A DNA stretch of 45,000 bases from Prorocentrum cordatum (GCA_963575745.1 CAUYUJ010004773.1:1-45000), one strand, 5' to 3'. Counted from the stretch's first letter, positions 1 through 9,732 are shown. Notes: generated from the sequence alone by a model not told the origin. Numbers and translations: made by a program.

Positions 1-50
1 TCCTCCTTCTCCTCCTCCTCCTCCTCCTCCTCCTCCTCCTCCTCCTCCTC
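1..50. repeat. (CTC/TCC)n microsatellite
   Basis: An almost pure TCC run opens the window and may continue to its left. Similar TCC arrays recur at about 23.4, 24.6, 29.4 and 41.3 kb. Confidence 0.95.
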
Positions 51-826
51 GGGAAAGGGTCGGGACTTCCGGGGGCCCCGTATTGAACCGAATCCAGGCT
101 CCCGGCCCCAGGGACCCACAGGAGACAGCCCACGGCGCGACATCCGTACGGATGGTTGGGTCTCGATAGATTCTGGAGGCGCTCGGGAGCGGAGATCGTT
201 CCGTGGAGGGGGTAAATCAGCCGCCGGAAAAATTACCCCGGCTGCCCGCAACGGGCCAGGGGCGTAGTGTGGAGTGGTCTCTACATATCCTCCTTCCCCA
301 TGTTTCCCCTCCACCTCCTCCTCCTGCTCCATGCCCTTCCCCTTGCCTAATTTTGGAAGGAGGATTCCAGCTTCTGCTGGACAGCGATGCAGTCACCTGC
401 CTTTGCATTGTTGAGAATCTGGCAGAGTCAGAGAGGGCGTCGAGTCGTGCTCCAGGCTCCAGACACCGCCGAAAACGTCCTCGCCCACACTTTCGCAAAC
501 ATCCGAGCCCTCAATCCACCCCACTCCTGGGTTCTTCCTTCTCCTCCACCACCCGTGAGCTTGCTATGCTCGTGGGCAGTTTCGTGGCGGCGGACGTTGG
601 CCATGGCATGTTCAAAAATCAGGCATGTGTGGCTGCTTGTGGAGTGTTTGCAGTGCACAAGTCCTCCTCCCCCCTCATCCGCATTCTCCCCCATCCTTCC
701 CCCCCGTCTCTCTTCTCCTGCCTCGGAAGCACCTGGAAAGCAGAAGCCGAATTGCCAATGCCCCCCGAGAAACCGCAGAGATCTTGCCAAAACAACAGCA
801 ACTAATCATCGGACGCCCGCCGACTC
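51..826. other. Stretch without a recognised gene
   Basis: Open frames exist on both strands, for example 203-805 on plus, but they overlap each other, have Pro/Ser/Arg-rich content and match no family I know. Nothing supports a gene here. Confidence 0.6.
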
Positions 827-1035
827 CCGCCGCCGACGACGACGACGACGACGAGCACGACGACGACGAGCACGACGAGCACGACGACGCCGACGACGAC
901 GACGACGAAGACGATTAACCGCCGATGGCGACCACAACGACGATCAGGCGATTAGACGGCAGCCAGACGACGCAGACGACGAGAAAACGACGAGATGACG
1001 ACGAAGACGACAGCTTGACGACGACGAGACCGCAC
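827..1035. repeat. Imperfect (GAC)n array
   Basis: Runs of GAC with GAG/CAC variants, purest at 836-915 and more degenerate to about 1035. Translations in all frames are homopolymer-like (Asp, Arg, Thr or Ser), so no protein is called. Confidence 0.85.
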
Positions 1036-1069
1036 CGAGACGACGGCCCAGGTGCGATGGGTCCAAAAG

Positions 1070-1306
1070 TCACTAGAGGCCCCCTGAGGTTTCCAGAGGC
1101 GCCCATGGGCCTCTGGAGGCCTCCAGGGGCCCCAAGGGGCCACCCTCTGACCTGGAGCCTCTGACCTCGGAGCCTCGGGCCCCAAACTGCTTCTAAACCT
1201 TTGAGCCTCGAACCCCGAGCGCCGAACCTCGAGCCGCGAGCCTCTAAACTCGAACCTCGAGCCTCTGACATCTGAGCCCGAGGGCCTCGAAAGGCTTTGG
1301 GCCTCG
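1070..1306. repeat. Degenerate CCTC/GAGGC short-repeat tract
   Basis: Two phases of short repeats are visible. The first (about 1070-1150) repeats GGCCTCTGGAGG-like palindromic words. The second (about 1150-1306) repeats GAGCCTCGAAC-like words of 10-16 bp. The tract ends exactly where the 267-bp duplication starts. Confidence 0.7.
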
Positions 1307-1841
1307 AGCAGCCTCGAGGGCCAGGGTGCGGCGCGGGCTGGAAGGCGAGCTGCTGTTCCTGGGGCGCGCCGCCGGCGAGCTCGTGGACCTCATCCGGCCG
1401 GCAGCGCTCGACGGAGGCGTAGGAGACCGCGCGTCCCGCCCCGCCAGATCTCCTCTAGGCCTCCTCGATGGGGCCGGAGTAGATGGGGTCGGAGGATCGC
1501 GCCGCATCGCCGATGCATCGGCGATGCGGCTCGATGTGGGGCCTAGTTTTCTCTACGCCGACGTCGCCAGTGCAGCAGCCTCGAGGGCCAGGGTGCGGCG
1601 CGGGCTGGAAGGCGAGCTGCTGTTCCTGGGGCGCGCCGCCGGCGAGCTCGTGGACCTCATCCGGCCGGCAGCGCTCGACGGAGGCGTAGGAGACCGCGCG
1701 TCCCGCCCCGCCAGATCTCCTCTAGGCCTCCTCGATGGGGCCGGAGTAGATGGGGTCGGAGGATCGCGCCGCATCGCCGATGCATCGGCGATGCGGCTCG
1801 ATGTGGGGCCTAGTTTTCTCTACGCCGACGTCGCCAGTGCA
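1307..1841. repeat. 267-bp direct tandem duplication
   Basis: Bases 1307-1573 are repeated at 1574-1840 with no difference that I can see. Identity stops one base past the second copy and begins at AGCAGCCTCGAGGG. Lack of divergence implies a recent duplication or an assembly duplication. Each copy holds the left arm and core of the foldback element described at 1726-1909. Only the second copy continues into the right arm. Confidence 0.93.
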
Positions 1842-1909
1842 TCGCCGCTGTATCGGCGATGCGGCGAGACCCTCCGACCCCATGTATATTCGGGCCCCAT
1901 CGAGGAGGC
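1726..1909. mobile_element. Foldback (MITE-like) element, complete copy
   Basis: A 184-bp unit has imperfect inverted repeats of about 55 bp. The left end reads GCCTCCTCGATGGGGCC and the right end is its reverse complement. Inside the arms, ATGGGGTCGGAGG is mirrored by CCTCCGACCCCAT. The arms then run into a strong dyad of the core word GCATCGCCGATG and its complement. There is no coding capacity, so it would be non-autonomous. Related copies lie at 1459-1573 (left part only), about 17.94-18.38 kb and about 40.92-41.10 kb. Confidence 0.75.
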
Positions 1910-2330
1910 ATCTGTAGCTGCCCTGATATTCTTTTGTTGAAGCGCAACTCAAAAAGGTCTGTGTCAACACGTTGCGTGTTGGCTCAACGTATTGGCCCAC
2001 GCGTTTGGCGAACGTGTCGCGTCATACGTACGTTTCTTGTCTGCGTAACTATTGAGTTTCGTGCCAATATACGCTGTTGCTTGTTGCGTATCGGGGCAGT
2101 TCAGGCGCGTGTGTTGCGTATCGGGGTATCAATACGCTACGTGGCGCTCTGGCGATATGAGGCGTTCCACAAGGGGCTTTGCCATTGAGGATCGAAGGTT
2201 GTTGTCATCTCTTCCTCGGCGGAAGGCGGCGGAAGGGTGGCGGGAGGTCGGCTGAAGTAGAATGAGGCCGCCTCCGCCAGCGGAAGCCAGCAGAAGGGCG
2301 GTGGAAGGCGGCGGACGTAAAAGACGCGCC
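1910..2330. other. Non-coding tract with short direct repeats
   Basis: No gene is visible. The word TTGCGTATCGGGG occurs twice, 37 bp apart, near 2085-2127. A GGCGG-rich stretch runs from about 2215 to 2325. Confidence 0.5.
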
Positions 2331-2830
2331 CCCAAGAGATGAACACGTTTTTGGGTTCAGGGTTTCTGGAATCGGGCGTGTGATCTTTTTCACTCGCAGT
2401 TTTCTGTCGCTTTCAGCCCGCGGGAGCCGTTTTCGGGCCGCGGCTTAAGACATGTGTATCGGCGGATGTCCGGGGACCGCGCGCCCCCCCCCCTCGGGTC
2501 GGATGAGACCCAGAGATCCGGGCGTTGCATGTATGTATTCTACCACTATTTAGTCGCAACTATTTCTCTTCATCTTTGGTGCCAATGCAAAAAAGACACG
2601 GGCGTTGCAACTCGTTCAGTTCACCTTGCGCGTTTTCGCCCCAGTTTCGGCCCCAGGACCGTCACATATCGATCCGACTCGAACAATTTCGCAGACAGAT
2701 GGGGTCTGGGGCTCCTCCTCTGGTCGTGATATGTCGCGATATTGTAACTTTTCCGCAACGTCGGATCGCAGGGCCTCCAGTCGGACGAGCGGCCGGGATA
2801 GGCAAAGAGGGTGCTATGTACGAGATCTGC
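2331..2830. other. Stretch without a recognised gene
   Basis: Mixed-composition sequence with a C run near 2486-2494. No conserved frame or structured repeat was found. Confidence 0.5.
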
Positions 2831-2985
2831 CGCATGCAGCTGGTTTCGGAATCGCCGCTGGGCATTTTCCTCTCGATGAAGTGACCCCTCCAGCGCCACG
2901 AGGCGCCGGAGAAGTCATCTACGCGAGCTGATTCGCCAACCCGCTCTTTGCTATCCCCCGCTTCCGTCCGATCCGACCCCTCCCT
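2831..2985. repeat. Dispersed repeat, copy related to 27.04-27.18 kb
   Basis: GCAGCTGGTTTCGG near 2837, CTCCAGCGCC near 2887 and TGATTCGCCAACC near 2930 recur in the same order and with similar spacing at about 27040-27180. This indicates two diverged copies of one interspersed sequence. No coding frame is shared. Confidence 0.6.
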
Positions 2986-3415
2986 ATGAGGTCGCCACGA
3001 GCCAGAGACAGGGTCAACGTCAGGAAAAAATGCAAGTGGATATTCTTTTATGGTAGTAGCCCTCGGGGGCCACTTCTTGGGCCTGGGGATGGACGACACA
3101 AGCTGGCTACGAGGAAGGGGTCGGGACTACTTGAAGCCCACGCATCGCCAGATGCTGGCCAGGGGGCCCCACTGTGGGGGTGGGGTCTTGGGTCTCGGGA
3201 CCTTCGTAGAAGGTCCCAGGGAACGCCGCGAAGGGGAGCCCCTCGGCCCAGGACCCCTCGTTCCCCTTGAACCCCCTGCAGTTGTCATGGCAGCGGAGGG
3301 AGGGCCTCTGCGCGAGAGCCTGGCCACTTGAGGCCGTCCCTCGCGCCTGCTTGGCCCACTTGGGCTGCGAGTCGGTTCCCGGCACGGTCCGGGTGCGGCA
3401 CGGGTTGGACATGCG
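2986..3415. other. Stretch without a recognised gene
   Basis: GC-rich, with GGGCC-type words. Open frames on both strands show no recognisable domain. Confidence 0.5.
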
Positions 3416-3469
3416 GTGAGGATGTTCAGATTGATAGTGTTGTTGGCGATGATGAGCGTGGTGGCCATG

Positions 3470-3519
3470 GCGATGGCGATGGCGATGCTGCTACTGATGA
3501 TGATGCTGATGATGATGAC

Positions 3520-3573
<54 letters not shown>

Positions 3574-3735
3574 AATGCTGATGCTGATGCTGATGCTGAT
3601 GCTGATGCTGATGCTGATGCTGATGCTGATGCTGATGCTGATGCTGATGCTGATGATGATGACGATGATGAGGAGGATGATGATGACGATGATGATAAGG
3701 AGAAGGAGGAGGATGAGGATGAGGATGAGGACGCG
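3470..3735. repeat. (GAT)n followed by (GATGCT)n array
   Basis: A near-pure GAT array to about 3570 changes to a GATGCT hexamer array (about 3576-3655) and then back to degenerate GAT/GAG. The same order, GAT then GATGCT on the same strand, appears at 5704-5960. Confidence 0.95.
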
Positions 3736-4430
3736 TGTGAAGGCAAGAGCCAGCAACGATGCTGGAATAAACCCTCCCTCCAAGCTCCCTCTTCAGAGGC
3801 CCGTGCAACGGTTAGTTTCCATTAAGGAAACTGCCTCATTGGAAGACAACCGTTCGAAGACCCTGAAGCATGCCAAAAACTTGTTTTCGAGATTCCAACG
3901 CCACGGCTCAACTTGACTGTTGCGTTTTGACGATCCTGAATCGGGCCAGATCGCCGTTCTTGGGACTTCAGTATTGCAAACGAGTGTAACAATCCGGGTT
4001 CTTTCCAAAACACCATTTCTGGTATTTTGATCATGAGAATCCGTGAAGCTCTTGCAACGTTTATTGACGAATTCGCGCGGCGCTGAGGCGAGAGCCACAT
4101 TTTGAAAACGATCCGCACTCAATCCGTGAAGCTCTTGCATTTTTTTGAACGGGTGTGCGCGGCGCTAAAGCGAGAGCCACATTGTGAAAACGACCCGCCC
4201 TCAATCCGTGAAGCTCTTGCAAAATGTTTACAGCGAATGTGCGCGGCGCTAGTGCGAGAATCACATTTTGAAAACGTCCCGCCCTCCATAGGTGAAGCTG
4301 TTGCCAATTCTGAAGCTTCAGGGTCATGAGATGTCATGAGTGTCTCAGGCGAAACGCCCGGCCCGCCCTAAAAACTGGCCTCGGGGTGCGGCAGGGGGAA
4401 GTTGATTATAAGGAGAAGGAATTGAGGATA
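3736..4430 (+). repeat. Composite dispersed repeat, copy 1
   Basis: It has three parts: a unique part of about 300 bp (3736-4040), an 83-bp minisatellite (4043-4300) and a tail of about 120 bp (4310-4430) with AAACGCCCGGCCCGCC. The whole arrangement is repeated in reverse orientation at 23497-24545. In both places the element is bordered on both sides by trinucleotide arrays. No ORF is conserved between the copies. Confidence 0.88.
4043..4300 (+). repeat. 83-bp minisatellite, about 3 copies
   Basis: GTGAAGCTCTTGCA recurs at 4043, 4126, 4208 and, with one change, 4292, so the period is 82-84 bp. Each unit contains GCGCGGCGCT and GAGAGCCACATT. The homologous array at 23.6-24.2 kb has about seven units. 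Confidence 0.92.
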
Positions 4431-4437
4431 ATAACCA

Positions 4438-4477
4438 GTTTGATGATGATGATGATGATGCTGAAAATGACGACGAC

Positions 4478-4553
<76 letters not shown>

Positions 4554-4622
4554 CTGCTGATGATGACGATGATGACGATGATGTTGATGCTGGTGCTGAT
4601 GCTGTTGATGCCGATGATGATT
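4438..4622. repeat. (GAT)n array
   Basis: An ATG/GAT run with CTG and ACG interruptions, longest pure part about 4477-4552. It directly borders the right end of composite repeat copy 1. Confidence 0.95.
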
Positions 4623-4727
4623 CGTAAGGGTTTCGCCCCCTGCCGCCGGCCCCCTTTCTCGGAGAATGGGCCATGGAAGAGCGAAGTCATGAGGCTTTGG
4701 CTTTGCCGTGAAGCAGTGTCGGGACCT

Positions 4728-5510
4728 ATGTGTTTTTCGACCCTGACCCTGCCGATCTGCGTGAGGGTTGCCGCCGAATTTCAGACATGTGGCACCTTCT
4801 GTTTTTGGACCCTGACCCTACGGATCTGCGTGAGGGGTGCCACCGAATTTCAGAAAATGTGGCAAATCCCTTGTGTTTTTGGACCCTGACCCCGCCGATC
4901 TGCGTGAGGGGTGCCACCGAATTTCAAACATGTGGAACATCCCTCGTGTTTTTGGACCCTGACCCCGCCGATCTGCGTGAGGGGTGCCACCGAATTTCAG
5001 AAATGTGGCACATTCCAAGTGCTTGTGGACCCTGACCCCGCCGATCTGCGTGAGGGGTGTTAGGAAATTTCAGAAATGTTGCAAATTCGTTCTGTTTTTG
5101 GACCCTGACCCCGCCGATCTGCGTGAGGGGTGCCACCGAATTTAAAACATGCGGAAACTCCTTTGTGTTTTTGGACCCTGACCCCGCCGATCTGCGTGAG
5201 GGGTGTCGTCGAATTTCACAAATGTAGCAAATCCCATTTGTTTTTGGACCCTGACCCCGCCGATCTGCGTGAGGGGTGTCACCGAATTTCAGAAATGTGG
5301 CAACTCTCTTGTGTTTTTGGACCCTGACCCCGCCGATCGGCGTGAGGGGTGTCACCGAATTTCAGACATGTTTCAAATGCCATGTGTTTTTGGACCCTGA
5401 CCCCGCCGATCTGCGTGAGGGGTGCCACCGAATTTTAGAAATGTGGCAAATCCTTTGTGTTTTTGGGCCCTGACCCCGCCGATCTGCGTGAGGGGTGTCA
5501 ATTCTTACCC
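4728..5510. repeat. 73-bp minisatellite, 11 copies
   Basis: The unit contains TTTTTGGACCCTGACCCCGC and GATCTGCGTGAGGGGTG, followed by a variable part resembling a CCACCGAATTTCAGAAATGT stretch. GATCTGCGTGAGG-type words occur 11 times at steps of 72-74 bp. Because 73 is not a multiple of 3, each unit shifts frame, and overlapping 60-140-residue open frames arise on both strands. These are not genes. Confidence 0.95.
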
Positions 5511-5703
5511 TTCCAGGAATTCTGAGAATCCTCCCGGGGAACGCTAACCAGGGTGGTTTTCGGCTCCCCCCCCCCCGCGCGGACAGTAACAATTATAACA
5601 ATGGAAACTGGAAACAATGGAAACTGGAAACTGGAACTGGTGCAGGGAGCAGCAAGCTTAACCCTCGCAGCCTGATGGGCCCCGCAAGAAGGCCGGCGGA
5701 TTC

Positions 5704-5722
5704 TGATGATGATGATGACGAC

Positions 5723-5783
<61 letters not shown>

Positions 5784-5789
5784 GTGCTT

Positions 5790-5873
<84 letters not shown>

Positions 5874-5992
5874 CTGATGCTGATGCTGATGCTGATGCTG
5901 ATGCTGATGCTGATGCTGATGCTGATGCTGCTGATGATGAGGATGATGATGATGTTGATGATGATGATGATGCTGATGATAATGATGGTGAC
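5704..5992. repeat. (GAT)n then (GATGCT)n array
   Basis: A pure GAT array with one GTGCTT interruption near 5783 passes into GATGCT at about 5872-5930 and then degenerate GAT. It abuts the left flanking repeat of the DIRS-like element. Confidence 0.95.
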
Positions 5993-6105
5993 CATGAGCA
6001 GATCCACATGGATGTGCTTGCTCGGGAATGTTGTCTGCGGAGTTGCATCTACGCCATCTCTTCATCCACCAGCCATGGGCACGATGGCTCAATTTTTCTG
6101 GCTAT
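5993..6105 (+). repeat. Left flanking repeat of the DIRS-like element
   Basis: Begins CATGAGCAGATCCACATGGA and includes TTGTCTGCGGAGTTGCA and CACGATGGCTC. The same words recur at about 11667-11780, 11926-12050 and, truncated, 12196-12211. Confidence 0.88.
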
Positions 6106-6480
6106 GCGGGTCGGCCGCGCCGCCGTGCTAGAGCTCGCGAGCGGGATCAGCTCCCGCCTCGCGGTGTGGGGCGCGTCGGCGCTGTGCCCAGACTGGTCGC
6201 CCGCCCTGCCGTGCCTGGCGGTGCCGGCGGCCACCTGCGTCTGTGCAACGCCCTCGCCGCTGGCGGTGGCTGGAGGTGCTCTGCTGCTGTCGCTCATTAT
6301 CCTCGGAGCGTACCTCCTCGGTGCGGTGTGGGTCCTGCCCACGCTGGCGGTGTCGCGGATTGGTTCGGGGTGTGAGCCCGCGTTCCCCGCCGAGGGGCCA
6401 CAGCTGACGTTCGCAGAGCAGGCGAGAGCGCAGCTGACCTACGTGCGCGAGCGCTCGTCTGGCGCGCGGTCGGCGCGATA
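6106..6480 (+). pseudogene. ORF1 remnant: Cys-rich and transmembrane segment
   Basis: The frame is open from the upstream GAT array to a TAG/TAA-type stop at 6479-6481. Visible are a Cys-containing stretch (ALCPDWSPALPCLAVP, then TCVCATP), a strongly hydrophobic segment GALLLSLIILGAYLLGAVWV that reads as one membrane helix, and a polar tail with LTFAEQARAQLTYVRER. I recall this arrangement (Cys-Pro cluster, one helix, basic tail) near the N terminus of dinoflagellate DIRS-like proteins. The poly-Asp stretch that opens this frame upstream is the microsatellite and not part of the protein. Function is unknown; membrane tethering is inference. Confidence 0.55.
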
Positions 6481-6489
6481 GCTTTCTAA

Positions 6490-7125
6490 GCTGGGGGTTA
6501 TCTCTTGATGAGGTATCACGGCGTGCCTGGGCCAGCGGTGTATCATGTGCGGCTCGTGCTCGCGACTCGGCCTGGCACAGACGTCGGCTACGGGCTCACG
6601 CCAGACATGGACCACTAGGAGGAGACGTTCGCCGTGGGCTTGAATTTCACCGACTTGCACGTGCTGCGCTACGCTCAGGAGGTGCCCGCTGGCGCGGCAG
6701 CGGCCGACATCTGCAGGTTCCGCGCCGCTCCGCCTCAGAGCGTCGTCGACGCCTACGCGATGCTGGGAGCCCACACGCTGGGGTTGCCGTGCCCTCCGCT
6801 ACCCCTGAAGTGCCACTTCCACCCGCCGCCTGCTGCCTAAGCTGATGGAGGCGCAGGCGGAGCGGCCACGGGAGCTCCCGCCATGGCGGCAAGTGCCCAA
6901 CCACCCGATGGCGGGGTCGGGGCCCTGGCGGCCCCAGCCGCGGCCTCGCTGGCCGCGGCGGCCGCGGCGGCGGGCGTCTTAGTGACCCCTGGCGGTGCGC
7001 CGGGCACGGCGGCAGTTGGCCCTCCCGCGGCGGCGGCCATGGCCATCCCGCCCGGGCTTGGCGGTGGCGCTGGCGCCGCGGTGCCAGTGGCGGCAGGCGT
7101 GCTGGTGGCACCCGCGGGTTTGTGA
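6490..7125 (+). pseudogene. ORF1 remnant, central part, with in-frame stops
   Basis: One frame carries a coherent protein: YHGVPGPAVYHVRLVLATR, then GYGLTPDMDH, a TAG at 6616-6618, then FTDLHVLRYAQEVPAGAAAA and PPQSVVDAYAMLGA. It stops again at TAA 6838-6840, after which an Ala/Gly/Pro-rich linker (6883-7122) remains open in the same frame. Similarity resumes directly after each stop, which shows decay by point mutation. The segment matches what I remember as the region between the membrane helix and the gag-like domain in dinoflagellate DIRS-like polyproteins. Confidence 0.6.
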
Positions 7126-7893
7126 GCTATACGCGGTCGAGGGCCGATCGGGCTATGTCATGGGCGATCTGGTCTGCCACCAGCTTCCTGTGGGGTCCTT
7201 GATATACCGGAACGTGCGATCGTCCACGCGTCAGGCCTCTCTGCGTGCGTGGCCCAGCTGACGGCCGTGGACCCTGCTGTGCTGGCCAAAGGTTACGTTC
7301 GCACGATGTCGGTGAAGCTGGACGCGCATTGCGAGCGCCGCAGGACCTGGGAGGATGCCGTGGCTGGCTCGACCGAGGATTATGTGGTCGGCTTGGGACC
7401 TGCAATGGCCAAAGGCGCTCTTGTGGTACTTCATTATGTGCGTGACAACGGCAACGGCGCCTTCCGCGCGCATGAGAAGTGGGCCAGGCTGTCGAAGGCC
7501 CCCGCTGGTGATCGGAGTATCCATGAGCACAAGGTACTGAGTCGGACCTTGGACTCGGCTGTGATGCTGGACCAGTTGACTTGCCCGTCCCTCATGTGCG
7601 TGGAGCTGCTCGCGCGGCAGCTGGCGCTGATCAAGGAGGCCCATCGGATCGCCCCGAGCCAGCCCGACCACAGCGCCGCCGACCAGTTCATGGGCTGGAG
7701 CCGACGGGCAGGAGGAGCCGCGATTGCGCCCAGCCTGTCGGCCCATGTCGCGGACTTGCTCAGGCAGGAGTTGGCGATCGCGAGTGAGGCCCGCAAGGTG
7801 CGGGAGGAGGCCGCCACCCGGTCGAAAGGGCGGCCCAAGGTAGGCAAGGGTTGCGACGGCTCGGCGGCGGCCCGCGCCGCTGGGGCGCAATGA
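7126..7893 (+). pseudogene. Gag-like domain of the DIRS-like element
   Basis: The first part (about 7126-7230) is best read one frame away, as ELYAVEGRSGYVMGDLVCHQ. The main part, 7249-7893, is one open frame of 214 codons ending in TGA. It includes SIHEHKVLSRTLDSAVMLDQ, RQLALIKEAHR, ADQFMGWSRRAGGAAIAPSL and a basic helical tail LAIASEARKVREEAATRSKG. In dinoflagellate relatives the same block precedes the RT domain; the role is presumed nucleoprotein-like. It is the longest undamaged piece of the element. Without the frameshift near 7230 it would continue from the preceding segment. Confidence 0.6.
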
Positions 7894-8471
7894 CTCGGAA
7901 GGGTCCTCGGGGGCCGCGACTGGGCCCGCCTGCCCCCCCCCCCCCCGCGCGCCTACCGCACTGCCCAGACCCTGCGGGTGGCGGTGGGGCGCGGCGAGTG
8001 CCCGGGGGGCTTCCCCCACTCCCCAGTCTTGCTGAGGCGACGCCGGGCGCCCCTCATCTTTCTCATCATGTTCGTCAGCGGTTTTGACGGCGGCGCGCCG
8101 AGGAGAGGGGGGCCGACGAAGCGCATCCAGGCTTTGAGCGAGCTCTGCGGCACGCCAGCCTCACTCGGCGGAGCTGCCAATTGCGGACAGGAGCGCGGCC
8201 CAGGCAGCGGTTCAGCGCGCTGTTTTTCGCGGCGGTCCCCCCGCGCGGCTGCCGTCTTTCTCTCGCCGACGAGAAACCGCTCGCGAGCTTCCCGGCCCCG
8301 ATCTCTGCCTCGACTGTGTGGGGGGGGGGGGGGGGGGCCGAGCGCCGTGGCCAGATACGATGCCGCGCTGATCGCGGTGCCAGAGGAGCTGGAGCGGCCC
8401 CCCGCCGCGCTCGATGTTCTCGACCGATCGCGCCGCGCGCGGAGAAGAGCTCGGCGGACCACCCCCGTTAG
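7894..8471 (+). pseudogene. Linker region upstream of RT, frameshifted
   Basis: No single frame spans it. The C run at 7935-7946 and the G run at about 8322-8337 are plausible indel sites. VARYDAALIAVPEELERPPA (about 8346-8405) is the last segment that looks like element protein before the RT domain, which starts in another frame just after a TAG at 8469-8471. Confidence 0.5.
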
Positions 8472-9302
8472 CGCGCGGACTTCGCGGCGAGCCTCGACAG
8501 GGCCAACGCGCTGAGGTGCGCCGCCAGCCCGCGGGATCGGATCGCGCCGTTCTTCGTCCGTGGGAAGTCGGTGAAGGCGCGGGTAGTCTGGGATTGTATT
8601 GCGGTCAATTCACGTTTCACAAAGTGTCCTAAGCTGAATTTGTCGTCGGGCAGCAAGCTGGCGGCTCTCGAGTTCGGCCCGCGCGAAGACGCGTTCGCGG
8701 CGCAGGCGGGCGTGGCCAGCTATTTCCACCGCCTGGCGATCTCGCCGGAGTTGGCCGAGTGCGTCGCGCCCCCCAAGGTGGACGTGGCCATGCTCGGCAA
8801 GACCTGCGAGCTCCTTCCGGCGATCGCGGGCCTCCCCGATGGCCCCCTTGCGTCGCCGTGCTTCGCCGCGGCGCCGATGGCCCGGAGCTGGGCGACGCGG
8901 GTCGCGCGGCGGGTCGTCTACCATCGGGCCGCGCTCAGCCAGGCGGCGCCCGTGGGCCGAGCCACGAGCGGCGTTCGGCCTGCGCCCGACATTGCGGACG
9001 GGAAGCCGACAGCCAGAATGTCGCGGGGTGCGACTCGCCGCATGGTTGGGGCGGCGCGGGGCGAGCTGGTCAGCTATGTCCGCCGCGTCGTCTTCCTGGC
9101 GCTCGAGATCTACGCGTCTTCGGTGGGCGCTATCACGCTGGGCTACAAGGTCACGGGCCGCGAGAAGCTCGCGGCGCCCACGGATCGCAAGCTGGAGTCG
9201 CTGACGGCCGCTGGTTCGGCCCCTCTGGCGCCCCCGCATCAGCGGCAAAGTCTAGGGGCGGTTCGTGGGGCATTGCATTCACATATGCATGTTGCGTCGT
9301 GA
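8472..9302 (+). pseudogene. Reverse transcriptase domain remnant (DIRS-like)
   Basis: The frame is open from after TAG 8469-8471 to TGA 9300-9302, about 276 codons. Order of visible motifs: RADFAASLDRANALRC; DRIAPFFVRGKSVKARVVWD, the RT-like segment with Lys/Arg followed by a hydrophobic strand and Asp; CIAVNSRFTKCPKLNLSSGS; DAFAAQAGVASYFHRLAISP, where related proteins have a catalytic Asp before the YF(Y/H) stretch and this copy has Gly; SPCFAAAPMARSWATRVARR, the SW segment. The second catalytic motif (Asp-Asn or Asp-Asp type) is not recognisable in frame. The enzyme is therefore judged inactive. Priming and class-level assignment are from the linked RNase H and recombinase remnants. Confidence 0.68.
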
Positions 9303-9732
9303 GCTGTTCGCACTCTTCCATCTAGTCTACGCTTTCATCGCGGCCCACGGCGCCGCCCGCCGCCGAGTCTGGGGGCCCGTCTGCCGCGAGATCTGATGTT
9401 CCGCCGCGCTGCGTCCGTTTCTGCAGGGCGCGGCCCGATATGCCATGGAGTCTAAGGGTTACCTCTTCGGACGCATGCCTCGCTGGGCACGCCGCTTGCT
9501 CGCGGATCTCGAGCCCGGAGGTCATCCAGAAGCTGGGGGGCGCCAGGGAGGAGTCCAGGCAGGAGGCCGGCATTCCTGCAATCAGGGCCCGGGATCATCC
9601 TTTCAAAAACACGCACGTCTTGGGCGACGCTAACAGGGGCAAGCCCATGGGCCCCATGATCGCCCCGGAAGTCTGGGGCGATAGCCCGATCTTCGTCGAG
9701 ATCTTTCAGGCTTTCTTGACCCCCAAGATTGG
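9303..9732 (+). pseudogene. Scrambled RT/RNase H connection
   Basis: Fragments are present in several frames, such as IPAIRARDHPFKNTHVLGDA at about 9570-9630, but no continuous similarity is readable. A deletion or multiple indels must lie here, because the C-terminal part of RT is missing. Confidence 0.4.

Noticed and set aside
203-805. Plus-strand open frame of 200 codons
   Set aside because: Overlaps equally long frames on both strands; Pro/Ser-rich, no motif, no splice or start context.
3328-3916. Poly-Asp, poly-Met or poly-Ala-Asp proteins over the GAT arrays
   Set aside because: Pure products of GAT and GATGCT repeats; every frame and strand gives one. The same applies at 4326-4889, 5658-6131 and 39543-40435.
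4726-5592. Tandem-repeat protein with CFWTLTPPICVRG or DPDPADLREGC units
   Set aside because: The 73-bp unit changes frame each time; the frames exist only because the unit lacks stops.
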